Below are positions 10,312 to 23,579 of a stretch of 64,000 nucleotides of DNA, piece after piece. A model generated the notes under the pieces. The model was not told where the DNA came from and made no database searches. It was given only the letters and a program-made list of their open reading frames with translations. Each line of letters opens with the position of its first letter. Within the stretch, counting starts at the first letter, position 1. The translations under genes were made by a program, and so were the position numbers. Source of the DNA: Podocnemis expansa. Taxonomy: Eukaryota > Chordata > Testudines > Podocnemididae. Location: NCBI GenBank assembly GCA_007922195.1, contig ML681981.1, forward strand, positions 8,006,958 through 8,070,957, written 5' to 3'.

Positions 10312-11606
10312 TATTTTACTTTTCTGTTACAAATCCTAACCACTGAGGAACAGGCATCACTGATTGTCACTATCTAGAAATTCCACCCACTTTTGTAAAC
10401 ATGATGTAACCTTTCTGCAGATTTTGCTGTATGAAGCTACCAGGTACAGGGTGGCTTCAAATTCAGGGTTCATGACATTGAGAGTCATTCCTGAATCCAT
10501 GGGCCAAGGTAAAAGAAACACTATTCTAAAGTCTTCCTCTGTTAGCCTTTTCAAAAGCTGGCTAAAAATTGTTTTACATAAGGCTGCATTTTTGCAGGAC
10601 AAGTCAAATAGAGAGGAAAACATCTTCCAGGTTCTTTAATAGATTCTTTAAGAATTAACAATTTTAAACAAAAATGTGATTAAATATAGTTTAAAATCTC
10701 CTTTCTTATGCCAGAAGCTGAATGTTGTATAACAAAACATATTTGAAAAAACTAATGACCAGAACTCCATGCATGCAAACCCATGAAAGCAAGGTGGTCA
10801 CATGTATATAAGAAACAATCCAGATTCACAGTCCTCTTTTCTAATCAATAGACTGTGCTGCCTTTCCTGTCTCCATTGGTTTATGGGGCCTTTTTAGCTC
10901 ATTATGTATACTAGCTAAAAGTGTATTTAGCTAGAGTATCACAGCAAGGCTGTTTAACGAATTCAGTCATCTGAGATTACATAACCCTGTTGCCATAGAA
11001 ATGACTATGTGCTCTTCTTTTGCTCTGTGCAGGCACAAGGTGTAAGTATTAGGAATTTATACAACTGCCATTAATTCTCTGTAACACCAAAGGTCTACGT
11101 AAGCAAAGCATCTAATTCATCTTCCTAATTTTCACACAGCTTACAAAACTCTATTGAGTATAAGTTCTGCAGTTGGGTTATGACCAAAATAAACTGCATT
11201 TGTTGTTAAACGGAAACTACAGACCCACAGAAACCTTGTTTTGGAGACAACAATCTTTATCTGATAAAGAAAAGGCTAGTTCCAAAAAGTTCAAGTGCTG
11301 CACAACAGAAGTCTGAGGATAGGCCAGTTCTGTGATTACTCAAACTGTTCTCCAAACTGGTCCATAGTGCAGGAAATGTTGCTGTTTCTTTGGCAGGGAA
11401 TATTCTGAAATGATCAATCAAGACAATGGCTAAAAGAATCCAACATATTCACAGGCTGGCACCTCTGGAGTACTCAAGGACAATGCATACCCATTTTAAG
11501 GACTTAAGCAGCAGACAATACATCTCTTTGAAGTTTTAGTATAATCTTGGAGCAGAAGGATCATTTAAAATATTTTATTCTTTATTTCCAGTAAACCTTT
11601 CTTGGG
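10312..11606. other. intron-like sequence, nothing recognised
   Basis: This is AT-rich sequence with short open frames on both strands. None carries a recognisable domain or splice framing. Confidence 0.45.
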
Positions 11607-11614
11607 TTCCAAAC

Positions 11615-11832
11615 CAGTGGCATCACTGGCACTGGGCACATAGGACACAAGCCCTGAGGCCCAGCCCCAGGGCCTCAAGTCTGGCTGTGGACGTGGGGAT
11701 GGGCCGCCAGCTGGTAGAGGACCCAGGGCCAGATCAGATCTGGGGCGGTGGATGGGCTGCAGGAGACGGGGCCAGCACAGGAGGTGGTGGAGCCCAGGCC
11801 CTGAGCTTTAAATGGGGGTAGCGATGCCCCTG
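11615..11832. mobile_element. short hAT-like element (218 bp)
   Basis: An exact 8-bp duplication TTCCAAAC lies at 11607-11614 and 11833-11840. The ends are CAGTGGCATCACT and the inverse of CAGGGGCATCGCT. The interior is GC-rich and noncoding. Confidence 0.85.
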
Positions 11833-12109
11833 TTCCAAACTCCACTTTAGTCTTCCACTTACTAGTGCACACTTCAGTGTTGAATGATCAGTCTAGTTCC
11901 TAAGGAAATACGGATCATGCACCACTGAAGACAATGACAGTTTTCTTATTGATGTTCAGAGGGAGCAGGATTAAGCCTGAGGTTCCTTAAAAAAAGGGGG
12001 CCAGTACCACCATATTTGCTTCTTTTAAATCCCTGGGCATATGAAGGATATTTTTAAACTTCAGTGTCAAAATTGTAAAAACTATTTCCGAAAGCTATTG
12101 TTTTAATAA

Positions 12110-13336
12110 TACACAACCTCTTACAGTCCTCTCCTGGTGGGAATATTTTGATGTGCTGCTATAACACTTCCCTATGTAAGCGGGGGGATGGACCCGCTCT
12201 TGTGGGGAACTTCCCAGACTTTGTATACCACCCCGGTGAAGGTGGGTAGCAAAAGGATCTGAGTCCCTGCTCCCACTTCCTTTACCCCAAGGCCTGCCTG
12301 ACCTCAAAGGCTCACCTCCCAATCTCCTGTTTGGAGGAGTCTCTGTAACCCCGACAAGGCTGGGCCCCAGGATTCCTGGGGCTCGACCCCCACTCTTATC
12401 GTGGTCTCTCAGGACAGGGCTAGGGTGTCCCCACTCCGGGGTGCTGACCACACTGACCACTCTTCTGACCCACCAGTTACTATATACACTATATACAATT
12501 TATTTAAGCATACAGAAATAAAAAGAATAACCCAATAAGAAAATAGAAAAAAGTGGGAAAAGGTGAACAATAAACCCCCAGCACCACCTCCTGGCGTGGG
12601 AGCACTACAAACAGAGTCTCTGGGGCCTGAGGAACAGTCTCACAGTCTGTCCTCCACGTTGCAAGCCCTCTGCCCAGGCCTGGCTGCGACTGGATGATCC
12701 AGGGGGCCAGATGCAGGCTCCAGCTGTGGCCACACGTCCCCAGGCTCCAGGGGCAGGGCCCTTCTTCCCAGCGTCACCCCCCCTTCACTGCTCCCCAGCT
12801 GCTCACCACACCCGGCTCCAGACGGCTGCAACTCCGGCTCCCAGCTGCTGTTCGGGTTCAGTGGGGCTCCTCTGGTCCTCCTGCTGTGGGGCTGCACAGA
12901 TGAGCTCAGCACCTTGGGCTCCTTCTCTGGCCTCCTGCCCCAGCTTCAGGCACCTCTGGCTCTGTCACTGCCTCCAGCTCTGCTCTGCTCAGCTCCACTT
13001 GGCTGTCTGCTGGTCCAGCTGCTGTGGGTCTCCTCTGAACAAATCAGCTCAGCCTGGCCTCCCTTCCTGGGTCCTCTGGCTCCCGGCTGCTGGCTGCTTA
13101 GTGCTTCCTCCTTAGCTTGGCCCCACACACACACACACTGGCTTGCCCAGGCGTGTCCAGCCTGCAGTCTCAGCTCAGGGGCGGGGGGGCACTTTCAATC
13201 AATCAGGCCATCCTGGGACACTGGCCTCTCCCACTGGCTCTGGGGCTGGCTGTTTCAGAGTCCTGCTTCCAAGCGGGAGTGGCCAATCAAAAGGCCCATT
13301 CACTCTCAGTAAGGGGCTATCAGTCCCCTTACACCT
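12110..13336 (-). repeat. GC-rich interspersed repeat, possible LTR
   Basis: On the minus strand the block begins TGTAAGGGGACTGATAG at about 13336. It has an AATAAA signal near 12500 and continues to about 12110, where CTGTAAGAGG occurs. This order would suit the U3, R and U5 parts of an old endogenous retrovirus LTR. However, no TG...CA ends, target duplication or internal viral genes were found. The open frames at 12640-13315 are serine-, proline- and leucine-rich composition artefacts. Confidence 0.3.
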
Positions 13337-13553
13337 AGCTCACTAGTGATTGGGTAGCTGTTTCACAGGACAGGAGAGGAACAATTTGTTAGTGGAGTGA
13401 GTTTTACTGTTGTAGCCAGGCAGGAGATGTGTATAAACTGACAACTCCAAGGCTCCATCTCCAATGACACATTTCATTGTGCCTGTCACCATTGGTATTG
13501 TACTAATGCTGCTCCGTGGGGAATAGCAATGGTGGAAGCATGAGTGCATAAAG

Positions 13554-13860
13554 CAGTGGTTCCCAGACTATTCTCTGCCATGGCACACCTCAAGCTCTAG
13601 AGACCTCTTCTCTTCACATCCAGCCAGTGGCTGTAGGACATAAGTGGAGGAGCAGAGGAGCCATCACGTTGTTCACGTACGAGGGGAGGGAAGAAAAGAG
13701 AGAGATTTAACTCGGTTTGGTTGCTCCATCCCTGGAAGAGGTGCTACAGTGAGGCAGACGGCCAATCAGAAGGCAGCTCTCCCTTCCTTTGTTCTCACAT
13801 GTACTTTTTCAAAAACTTCTGTTGCACACATTTGGGCTTGACAGCACAGTAGCTAGAAAA
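13554..13860. mobile_element. hAT-like element, left end only clear
   Basis: CAGTGGTTCCCAGACT at 13554 matches the common hAT terminus, and the following text about 'CATGGCACACCTC' is typical of such elements. No matching right end or duplication was found, so the right limit is a guess. Confidence 0.4.
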
Positions 13861-13871
13861 TGCTAATATAA

Positions 13872-14006
13872 AGTTCCAAAGGGGCAGCTGTGTTAGTAAA
13901 GTTCAGCAAAACAAACAAGGAGTCCTGTGGCACTTAAAGACTAAAATGTATGTGTTAGTCTTTAAGTGCCACAGGACTCCTTGTCTGATTTGCTGATACA
14001 GAGGGC
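13872..14006. mobile_element. Penelope-like tail palindrome (outward inverted pair, interior deleted)
   Basis: Two perfect 30-bp arms (13915-13944 and 13955-13984) are inverted copies of the PLE tail end (TTAGTCTTTAAGTGCC, ACAGGACTCCTTGT) around a 10-bp spacer. The similarity extends a further dozen bases outward (TTTGCTGA). The left flank CAAAGGGGCAGCTGTGTTAG matches the left flank of the copy at 50793. This looks like a PLE insertion reduced to its termini. Confidence 0.75.
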
Positions 14007-14891
14007 ACAGGTGTTTTACCACTATATTGACTTATTCTTCTCAAGGCATGTTGGGATTCTAAGGGAAAGGCTCAAACCGGAATTAGACAACATGGTGATA
14101 AGCACTAAAGCTCCCTCTAACCGAGCTTCACAAGGCTAAACCGACCCGGGGAAAGTGGTAGTGCAGATAGAATAAATATATCACAAGCAACAGCAAGGCC
14201 AGATTAAGCCACTGATGTGCGTCAACCCGCAGCATGCTAAAGGGGGTTTATAGCAGTGGGAAAGCAATTCATTTTCCATGTCCATTCTGTCCCTGACTTT
14301 CTGCTGAGACTTCTGACAAAGTTTTGATTAAGCCAGCCATGTGACAGTTTATACCTGTTTCCTAGGACATGCAATGAGGCCATTACTCATTTCAGATAGG
14401 CCACCAAGCATTCACCAGCTGAAACAGACAGTTGAGCATTTCTGAACCAGACCAGATTTGAACTAGTGACCCTGATGTTAGAGGTTCTGTTATCTTACTA
14501 CCAACCCCATGAGTCATCCATTCCCCCTCCCCCAGAAATGATTTACATTTCATATATCACTTTACTTCAAAATGTCTCTAGTGCTAAAAAAATTCCTTTT
14601 TATTTAATGTTTGCCATTTAAAACGAAAACAATTTTATACTCCATGCAGTATTTCATGCTTCACGGCAGTTCTAAGGTTGCAGGAAAAAGAAAGCTTGTT
14701 TTGAAATAATTCCCAGGGGAAGCAGCTGGTTTTTATCTTTGAATGGCAAACATGAGCATTGATTGTGAAGTTAGCAAGCAGCCAAACCTTTCTTCCCTGC
14801 CTTGAACAAAACCCTTTGAAGAGGGGGCCAACAAGAAACAGGGCGATGATGAGGAAAGGAGAAAATAAGACACTTAATCATTCATTCACAT

Positions 14892-14933
14892 ATAATATAT
14901 ATATATATGATATTCATTCACATATGAGTGTGC

Positions 14934-14985
<52 letters not shown>

Positions 14986-14996
14986 GCACACTCATT
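14892..14996. repeat. AT and TG microsatellites with flanking 12-bp inverted repeat
   Basis: An AT tract (about 14892-14908) precedes a TG tract of about 23 units (14937-14983). ATGAGTGTGCCT at 14924-14935 and AGGCACACTCAT at 14984-14995 are perfect inverted copies framing the TG tract. Confidence 0.9.
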
Positions 14997-17447
14997 CTTC
15001 ATTTTCATGTCAGCTAGTAATGCTACAAACACTAGTGACAGTTTATAATGCTGCCAACATATGATATATAAATAGTATTAGGATACCGAAGCCAGCACAT
15101 CCTGAGGTACCATTGTTGATACTATGACATTTTGAATTAGTGCATCCTATCAGGGAATCTTGACTCATAGGTCCTAAGGCTGTCATGCTGCTCCAACAGG
15201 AGGTACAGTCTGTTTTCAGAACCATATCGATGTTGCTGTTTTGCTCCTTGATCAGTGCAAATGACTGGCTGCTGAGGTAAGTGAGAACATCATTAGGAAC
15301 AAACCTACAGGAGAATCACTCAGAATCACTGCTCTGCCCAAGGGTTAAAAAAAAAAAAAAAAAACTTTTTAAGAAAAAAAAACATCTGTTGTAGTACACA
15401 TTGGACTACAAGCGTAGAGCATTATGGATCTGCTCTGCTGGACTGACTTTTGGATTTATAATTTCTGCATTTTAATAACCAGTACTGGCTGGGTTTCTTC
15501 TAGCAACAAAACACCAAATCTGTTCTAGTGTTTTGATGAAATCTAGTCCAGTAAATTGATTCCTGGAAAATCTGTTCCAGTGCTGGAGAGCTCTGACAGT
15601 GAATGCCAACTCAACAAGGGAAAATGACAAGAGTTTCTGCAGAGGAGTAAAGAAGAGCTTCCCCTACCAGCTCTGCAAGAAATACTATGAAGAGGGCATA
15701 TTTCTTAATTATGGGCGAATCAATTGAATGAAAATATCTTAGTGATTATTTTGTAAAAGATAAAGAAGATAGGTTGAATCACACACAAAACTTGTCCTTG
15801 TTTATACCTATTATTCTGCAGGTTTAATTTAAGTGAATTAGTTAGCTACACAAATCCAGCTAGAAGTAATACTGTGCTACAGTGTGTGTGCTTTCCACAA
15901 ATGATACATCCATGTTCTCAGCATGTGTCCTTTGTGTCCATTTTCTATTATCAATAGGTGGTAAAGGAGGGAGGCGGATAAACAAAGGAGCATGAGTGTG
16001 ATAAGTAGGGAGAGTGACAGAAATACCAGGCAAACTTACTCCATGAGTAGCTTCACTGAAATCAGTAGGAAATGTCAGCCTGAGAGACTAAGCCCACAGA
16101 AATCAATGGAAAGACTAGCATAGACTTTAGTGGGCTTTTGATCAGATGATCCTATCTGAAGACCAAGATATTCTATGACAAAAGGTGCCAGAACCTGGTC
16201 CATAAAGAACATGAAACTAGACACTCCAAAAGCCAAAATCTGGCATGTCTGTTTCTTAATATTACTTTGAACTAGACAATGCATCTCCTAATACACTGGT
16301 GAGCCCTTGCTCACGGGAGGATTCTAGGGAGCTGTTTTTGTAAGAGCTCACCATGTAGCTCCAGGAGAGGGCCTGCCCCCTGCACAATCTCCTCAGAGTA
16401 GTAAGATTCTGCATTACCCCAGTTCAGGATTAGGCATCACAGCTATTCTAGTCCAAAGTCAATAAGGTGGCAGAATCAGGTCATTCCAATAGAAACATGA
16501 ATTGGGCACTGGACAATGAGAAAATTAGCTCTTAATCATTGGCCTTTAAACATCAGCTGATACCTCAGACACTTTGAAACTGTCTTTTCTTGTAGGAATA
16601 GTTCTGCTGATAGCTGGAGAGTATTATGTAGTTGGAATCACTGTAGCTGAAACTTCTTTTCATTTTTTTCACTGTAAATTATTTAGCATCATTTACTGCT
16701 TTACAGTTTTACTCCAGCTCATCTCAGAACCATATATCTCAACAGTAAGTCAGCACTACACAAGCACCACACTCCTTTTTGTCCCAAAATTTTTTTAGAT
16801 TCTCTTCTCTCTTGGCATTCATCAGTTCCATATTTTCAAGAAGAGCACCATATTTGGGGGCTCTTGTCCTATAGCAGCTTCTAGAGAAGCAAAAGCAGCA
16901 AAGTAGTAACAGTAGTGATTACGGCTGGGATACATTCTTCTTGGGCCAGATCATGGGGCTCCTCAAAGAGCCTCAGGTGCAAGATCTGGGGTTAGGAGAA
17001 GAGTTGTTCTAAGCCACTCCACTTCTCCAGTCCTGAAGCCACCCAAAGAAGCTCCATCCTGGTCCCCAGACTGCCCCTTTGTGGGGAAAGAAAGGAAGTG
17101 GGTGAACTAGAGCTGGCTATGATGGCTTTACACCACCCACAGATTCTTCTATGTCAACACAACAGTGATCAGCTGCTCAGCTATGGCAGCTTTCCAGCTG
17201 TAGAGTAAAGAATATAAAAGAGGCCAAGGATCTAGCTGGCTCCCTGGCAGTGTTTCCATCACTGCTGCTGTCATATCCCAGAGAGGGCAGCATTGAGGTT
17301 CTGAGTGAACGGATTCCTACATGTGTGTTATAAAGTCACAGAATAGACCCACAGGGGTTGGAGATGGAAATAGCTTATTAGGCCATTTTCCATCTCTGTG
17401 CCAGTACAGATCTATTCCCTATGGCACATTTCCTAGTGTTTGGTCCC
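14997..17447. other. intron-like sequence with a faint DNA-element remnant
   Basis: The stretch has a poly-A tract near 15349-15364. Around 16030-16145 there is a palindromic phrase about AATCAATGGAAAG that resembles old amniote DNA-element debris. I see no exon. Confidence 0.4.
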
Positions 17448-17450
17448 ATC

Positions 17451-17917
17451 AGCTTAAGAAGTTAGTACGAATTAACTTAGTTTGAATTTATTAATTCAAA
17501 CTAATAGTGATTAATTCAAACTAACATGGCCTCATTAGAAACCCAAATCAAACTAGCATGTTCATGCACAGGACCTGCTAGTTCGATTTAGGAAGGGAGG
17601 CACCATGGGAAATGTGGCAACATGGCACCCAAGAAGGGCCATGCCCCCAACCAATACATAGAAAGAGGATGGCACCCTGGGACAAAGAAGGTCAAACCGC
17701 GTTAATTCGAACTAACGGTCAGTTTGAATTAACATGGCTCCATTGGGTTAATTTGAACTAATAAGTTCAAATTAACTGTTACTTTGAAGTTAAGCAAGGC
17801 TTTATAACTATAAGGAAATCCTTAGTCAGAAGTAATGAAAGCCAGTGTAGCCATGCATTAATTTAGTTTGAATTAATCCTCATTAATTTGAACTAAATTG
17901 TACGTGCAGATATACCC
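17451..17917. mobile_element. Harbinger-like nonautonomous element (467 bp)
   Basis: The 3-bp duplication ATC occurs at 17448-17450 and 17918-17920. The right end GTGCAGATATACCC is a diverged inverse of GGGTATGTCTACAC, and the left end is decayed. The interior repeats AATTCGAACTAA-like words. It also shares the block CATGGGAAATGTGGCA...AAGAAGGGCCATGCC with the element at 3621-4761, so the two are relatives. Confidence 0.65.
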
Positions 17918-17920
17918 ATC

Positions 17921-19883
17921 TAGTTTTAAATGTCTGGGTTATAAATCTTTTACCTCTAAAAATATAAAGATGCCTAATACTTGCCAGTGTCAGGTTTCTC
18001 CTGATACTCAGCATGACCATTCACTTTCTGATTTTGTCTCATCACTTCTCTTGTAAAATCCAAAATATCTTTTAATTATCTAAAGGACCTTGATATTCAT
18101 GAAAGATTATACCAAAATAACTATATAACTTTTAAAGTCTAGCTCTAGCACACCCCAGCTACAAGTACCTCTCAGAAGGGAGTCAGGGACTTGCAGTAGA
18201 GGTTATATGTGATTGTGAAAATGAGAAAGGGTGGTAGAGTCACTCAGGAATATTTATTTTGAAATATTCAGGTTTGCTCTGCATGTCTGACAAAGCTCTG
18301 GCCTCACAAAGATCTTCCAGGAGTTCAACTCTTAAGTATAAAGTTTCATGATAGTCAAGGAAAATAAAAGCATAAATATTTAGACTTTTTATGGGTAGAG
18401 ATGATATCCCTTGCTTCCCCTCTTTTCCTCATCCTCTAACCTCACTACCCAATCTGACTCCCCACCAAAATTGAACACATTTATTATCAGTTCTAAATCA
18501 AAAACAGAAAACACATTTTGATGTCGAATAGTGAGACGAGGTGAAATGAGAAAAGTTGTTTTAAAGAAATTGTGCTTGTAGCATACCTCCAGTGTAGACC
18601 TTTTATAAAGTGGATTAAGGGTTTGCTATACCCAGATGCAGGCCCTATGAATTATTGAAACAATGACATAATAAAGGTTAAACCATTTCTGCAAAGCAAA
18701 TGTCATTAAAGGTGAGCCTTTCTCAGGAGGGACAGTCAGAAGCCATCTTCCACTGAATTGATATGAAATCTACTGCAGACACACTGGAGACTGGACCTCT
18801 TCAAAGGTTTTATACAATACTTCAAAGTGAAAAGAAAATACAGTGTGAAAATAAAAACAGAATGCCATTCTCCAAGAAGCTATGGACCTGCGGGAAAAAC
18901 GTATCTGGAGTAAAAGCAAATTCTGAGTATGCCAACAATCATTTACAAATTTTGACAACTGTGTTCTATGAATTGTCAATAAAAACTAATTATCTGTATT
19001 TAGCATCAGTAAAATATATAAATATAGCAGAGCTTTTCTTTCTGTTTGCATTGCTTAATAAGATGGCTGTTATCTGTTTATTTTGGTTATCAACCTATTG
19101 GGGGAAAGTTCATGTCTATTTTTAAACTGTCTTAACCTTAGCTAAGATCATTTCCTTTTTCTGCACAGGTTGGTTTGGCTGACTGCCACCTGCAACTACT
19201 GTGATCATTGAGAGTAATACTTTTTGCAAATACACCCATCCTTCTTGTTACCTTGCTCCCATTGCACAACAGATGACGATAAACCTAGTCTGTGACCTTC
19301 TGGGGAAGTGACTGTCTCATTTCCAGAGACTAGCAGAAATTGGGCCTCTAGAGGCAACCACAATATTCTTGTTATTGCATTAGTAGTAGTTGTAATAATA
19401 CAACTGTAAAAAAGTATATGTAGTGAATCCATATATTAAAAAAACACATGCAGTGAATGAAAGAGAAACATGAAGTGTTCACTGTGCACGTACAGGAGAT
19501 GAAACTGTATCTTTCCTGTTCAGTAGAGATCCCAGTTTTGTTATTATTCTTGTTATTAAATAGACAAAACATGTAGTTCTGTCTGTTCTACAATATCTAA
19601 TCTATCTATATACCCTACCTTCTCATGTTGTTTCTGTAGTGCTTATGACCATAATATCAGCACGTCACCATAATATCCAAGTATTGGTATTTGGTGGCAC
19701 AGTGGCAGCTTCAAAAATCCTCATCACTTTTTGAAAACTTGACCTTGGTTGTAGTCATTTTTATTTCTCATTTATTAAGTATTTCAGTGAATTCAGTCAG
19801 CAATTACTTTGTAAAAAGTAGAAAAAAATACTTCTGTGATATATGACCACGTGATACAGGAGGTCAGACTAGACCTTAGAGTC
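17921..19883. other. intron-like sequence, nothing recognised
   Basis: This is AT-rich. A 120-codon open frame at 18763-19125 has no recognisable domain and no coding-like composition. Confidence 0.45.
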
Positions 19884-19886
19884 TAT

Positions 19887-20199
19887 GGTTATGTCTACAC
19901 TGGCAAATTAGTCCAGATTAAGGAGTCTTAATCCAGACTAAATTAGCCCATGGCTACATTAGGCTTTCCTTAGTTTGAAGAAGGAAATTTCTTAGTTTGA
20001 AGCAAGGAAAACTTAGTTCAAACTAATAAATACCAGCGCTTAGTGGACTAAGTCCAGCCAAGATTGAACTACCCCTTCATTTGAACTAGTCCATGCTGTT
20101 AGTTTGAACTAATAGGCTCGAGGTTAGTTCGCACTAACCTCAAACTTCTTAGTTCAAACTAACAAGTCTGAACTAACTTTTGCTGATGTAGACATAGCC
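19887..20199. mobile_element. Harbinger-like nonautonomous element (313 bp)
   Basis: The left end is GGTTATGTCTACAC and the right end is the inverse, GATGTAGACATAGCC. The 3-bp duplication TAT lies at 19884-19886 and 20200-20202. The interior consists of repeated AGTTCAAACTAA and TAGTTTGAA words. Confidence 0.85.
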
Positions 20200-20702
20200 T
20201 ATGTGCCTGAGACCATAAATGTCTATATTAATCACATACTTTGATCTGCATCTCAGAATGCAACTTATGTGCTTGACTTCTTAGCATAACAAAGGGGATC
20301 AGACAGTTCCAACACTGTATGGGGAGGCACAAGCAGAAGGTCTAGCTAATGAACAGGAGCAGCTACCAGGAAAGTTTTGTGAGGGAGTTTAGAGAGAGAG
20401 TGGGAGAACTATGTACATCTGTTTAACATTCTCTAAACTTAAGGCAATAAATTCCACCCCCACCTCTGATAAAAAACAAATCAAAACCCAACCAGAAAAA
20501 AAAGATGCAGGAGTGAAAGAGAAAGCAGGCAGAAGTCCAGCAACACAGTGGGGCCTACCCAGTTTGGTGCACTGAATGTAGCATGTATTATTAACTGCCT
20601 TATAGGCAGGTAGTGTGTGCATACATCAGTACAAGCAGTTCTTGGCCCTCAGAGACTGAGTAAGGGTTTTGGAGACCAGACTGGCTGAACTGAAGTAGCT
20701 AA

Positions 20703-20786
20703 GGGAGACAGAGGTAATAGATGAAACTTCCCAGGACATGCAAAGAGAGGCAGAATGGTAACAGATGAGACTTTCCAGGACATCCA
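20703..20786 (+). repeat. imperfect tandem duplication, about 41-bp unit
   Basis: Two copies share GACAGAGGTAATAGATGAAA or its variant followed by CTTTCCAGGACAT. They lie just upstream of the CR1 tail. Confidence 0.7.
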
Positions 20787-20859
20787 TCCCCGGTCTGACA
20801 GGTGCTTGCTGTTAAAGAAGTTGAAAGTCTCAGGCGTGCAGAACATCAGACTGGAGATG

Positions 20860-21310
20860 AGAGAAATGATTTCATGTCTTGACTGGTGTGGAGAAAGTGA
20901 ACAAGCAAGTGTTGTTTACTCCTTTACATAACATTAAATTAACAGGCAATAGGTTTAAAACAAATAAAATGAGGTATTTCTTCATACAACAAACAGTCAG
21001 CCTGTGGAACTCCTTGCTAGGAGATGTTGTGAAGGCCAAAACTATGACAGGGTTAAAAAAATAAAACCTAGATAAATCCCTGAAGGATAGGTCCCTCAAT
21101 AAGTATTAGCCAGGATGGGAGGGAATGCAACAGCATGCTCTGAGTCTCCCTAACCTCTGTTTGCCAAAAGCTGAGAGTAGAGAACAAGGGATATTTCTGT
21201 TCTGTTCATTCCCTCTGAAGTATGTGGTATTAGCCACTGTCAAAAGACAGGACAGTGGGCTAGATAGATCATTGCTCTGACCCAGTATGGCTGCTCTTAT
21301 GTTCTGATAT
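20860..21310 (+). mobile_element. CR1 LINE C-terminal and 3' UTR fragment
   Basis: The C-terminal CR1 block (TTTAAAACAAATAAAATGAGG, TCTTCATACAACA, GTGGAACTCCTTGC) is followed by the 3' UTR and ends in GGGCTAGATAGATCATTG and CCAGTATGGCTGCTCTTATG. It is 5'-truncated. Confidence 0.85.
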
Positions 21311-22560
21311 TATGTTTAAGCCCAGTGATTACAGTCCACTGAGACTGAATGGGTCTAACTGTCCAAGCAGTGGAGCAGCCATCATAGAGGCATTCTCCAG
21401 GATAGGCCCTGCTGGATGCTCCAGTGGGAAAATAAATAAAAATACCTGTTGGTCCATACCACTGGTCACAGATTCCCAAAGGGAGGAAATGCAGGTGCCT
21501 GAAAACAGTTGGACCTGAAAGGCAGACACATGGTAGTGGACTTGGGTACCAGACTGAGAGTGAAAGAATCACAGGATTCTCACCTTCAGGCAGATGAGAG
21601 TAAGAGGCCTAATTCTTAGGATGTGTTCTTGGAGAGACCAGGGAAAGGACCAAGGGGCATAACGTATGTGCTTGGGATCAGACACTATCAACACCATACA
21701 AGGGAGGAAAGTCTTTAGGTGTGTGGTATTGTACAACAATAAATATGGCTTTTGTAACTGAGAAGAGACGTGTGGGTTATAAAATACCTGCTCACCTCCT
21801 CTTCCCCAAAACAGCACTTAAACTAAATGAAATGTGCAAGCTGCTCTCCAGATATTAATTAATTTAATCCTATTTCTGTATTTACAGCAATGTAATGATC
21901 ATCTCTTTTACAGCTCTCAGATAACTGAATCTATTGGGGTTTCTCATCCTGTGGGACACCTCTCAGCCCCCCCCCCCGAGCTGTGCACTTATCCACCTGC
22001 TAAACTTAGTGCATTAAAACGCAGGGTATTTGTTCCAAATTTCCTTTAAGTGTACACTGTCTATTATAAAAAGCTTTTTACTTTAATGGTTTCCATTAAA
22101 TCATAATGTAGGTTAAAAATTATACAAATGACCACTTGGATTTAAAAAAAAATGGTGGGGAAGGGAATGAAAGAAAGAAATGTATCCAAATCCATGTGAA
22201 GACAGTGTATGAATGGCCCTCTGTTTATAAAGATATATTAGTTCTGTCTGCAATATTTCATTTCAGGATTGTTCCTCATTGCAGCCTAGATTTTATGATT
22301 TAGCCTTACTCTTCCAGCAGCTAACAGACTGTGATGTCACTATATGTTGAAGAATTTTTATTTCTTCCACAGCAGTAAAATTCAAAGTTAAAAAAAAAAA
22401 TCCCTTGGCCACTAGTTTTCCATTTAAAATAAAGGAAGAGGCACAAGCTGGTTCAGACTGGATAAAAGATTTTGCATGAAGGGAATACAGAGGAAAGAAC
22501 AAATTAATCTTTAGTAATGTTTGACCCACTAGTCTTGTATTGAGAGATATAAGCCAGTTA

Positions 22561-22736
22561 GGGCCAGATTTTTAAAGGTATTTAGGCACTCTGAGGCAGA
22601 GAAGCAACTAGTGGTGTTGTCAAAAGCACCCAGGTACCTAGCTCCCAATGAGACTGGGTGCCTGGGTACTTTTAAAAATCCCACTAGGTGCTACCAGCAT
22701 CTCTAGGCACTTAACTATCTTTACAAATCTAGCCCT
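22561..22736. mobile_element. old short inverted-repeat DNA element
   Basis: The left end GGGCCAGATTTTTAAAGG and the right end (inverse AGGGCTAGATTTGTAAAG) are inverted repeats. The interior repeats AGGCAC/GTGCCT words (TATTTAGGCAC, TGGGTGCCTGG, CTAGGCACTTAA). It matches a widespread amniote repeat type. Confidence 0.65.
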
Positions 22737-23579
22737 GACTCCTTAAGAAACTCACGACTTCTCAGGTAGACATAAATTGGGAACTACCTAGTTTTCTGCT
22801 TTTGGAATAGCTAACCAAGGAGGCTCTGAACATTTTGGCACTGCACAGCAATGCTCTATTATGACTTTCATGAAAACAGCATGAATGGATATTTGGTACT
22901 GGATCACAGGCAAAACAGAGGCTGGTATGACTCGTGGATCTATGACTTCTCCCTCAAATCCCACATCTACAGAAAGGACGAATGCAGGGTTACTGGCTCC
23001 ATAACAGCAGTGCTGCACCATTCACAATTCTATAAATATTGGATACAAATAAATAGCAGTAGTTTCCCATTCCTGCAAGGGGTCACTGCTGTATATTCAA
23101 TATTAACCATCCTTCCATTGGTCTCAGTGTATTTTCCTACTCCAAGGTGGCATCTGAATGACAATCTGCTCAAAGCAGTCTATTATGTATTTAGTATACA
23201 TCTGCTATCATAAAATGTATTATGCATTCTTTAAAAGAATATAATTTAGGCTAGTTCTGTTATTTAAAATCTATGGCCAGACACACTGTCATTTAAATAT
23301 ACTGCTTTCAGAATGTTTGACCTGATGCATGATCACAGATTGACTCATAGTACCCTATAGAAACTGAACTCATCCTTCGCAAAGGTGACAAGAATGAACA
23401 CATTTGAGTTACATATGTCAGGTTCTGCCTGACCCCCTAACCCAAAATCTGAATCTCATTCCAGCACATTCCCTCCACTCTTCACAAGAAGGGACGTTTT
23501 TCGTCCCCCTTATGTTTTGCATAGTACAAACAGTCCCTGAACTGAAGAGCTCTGTCTCCAGAGAAAGAGACAAACCCTG

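Noticed and set aside
18763..19125. 120-codon plus-strand open frame
   Set aside because: No recognisable domain, no splice signals and AT-rich noncoding composition.
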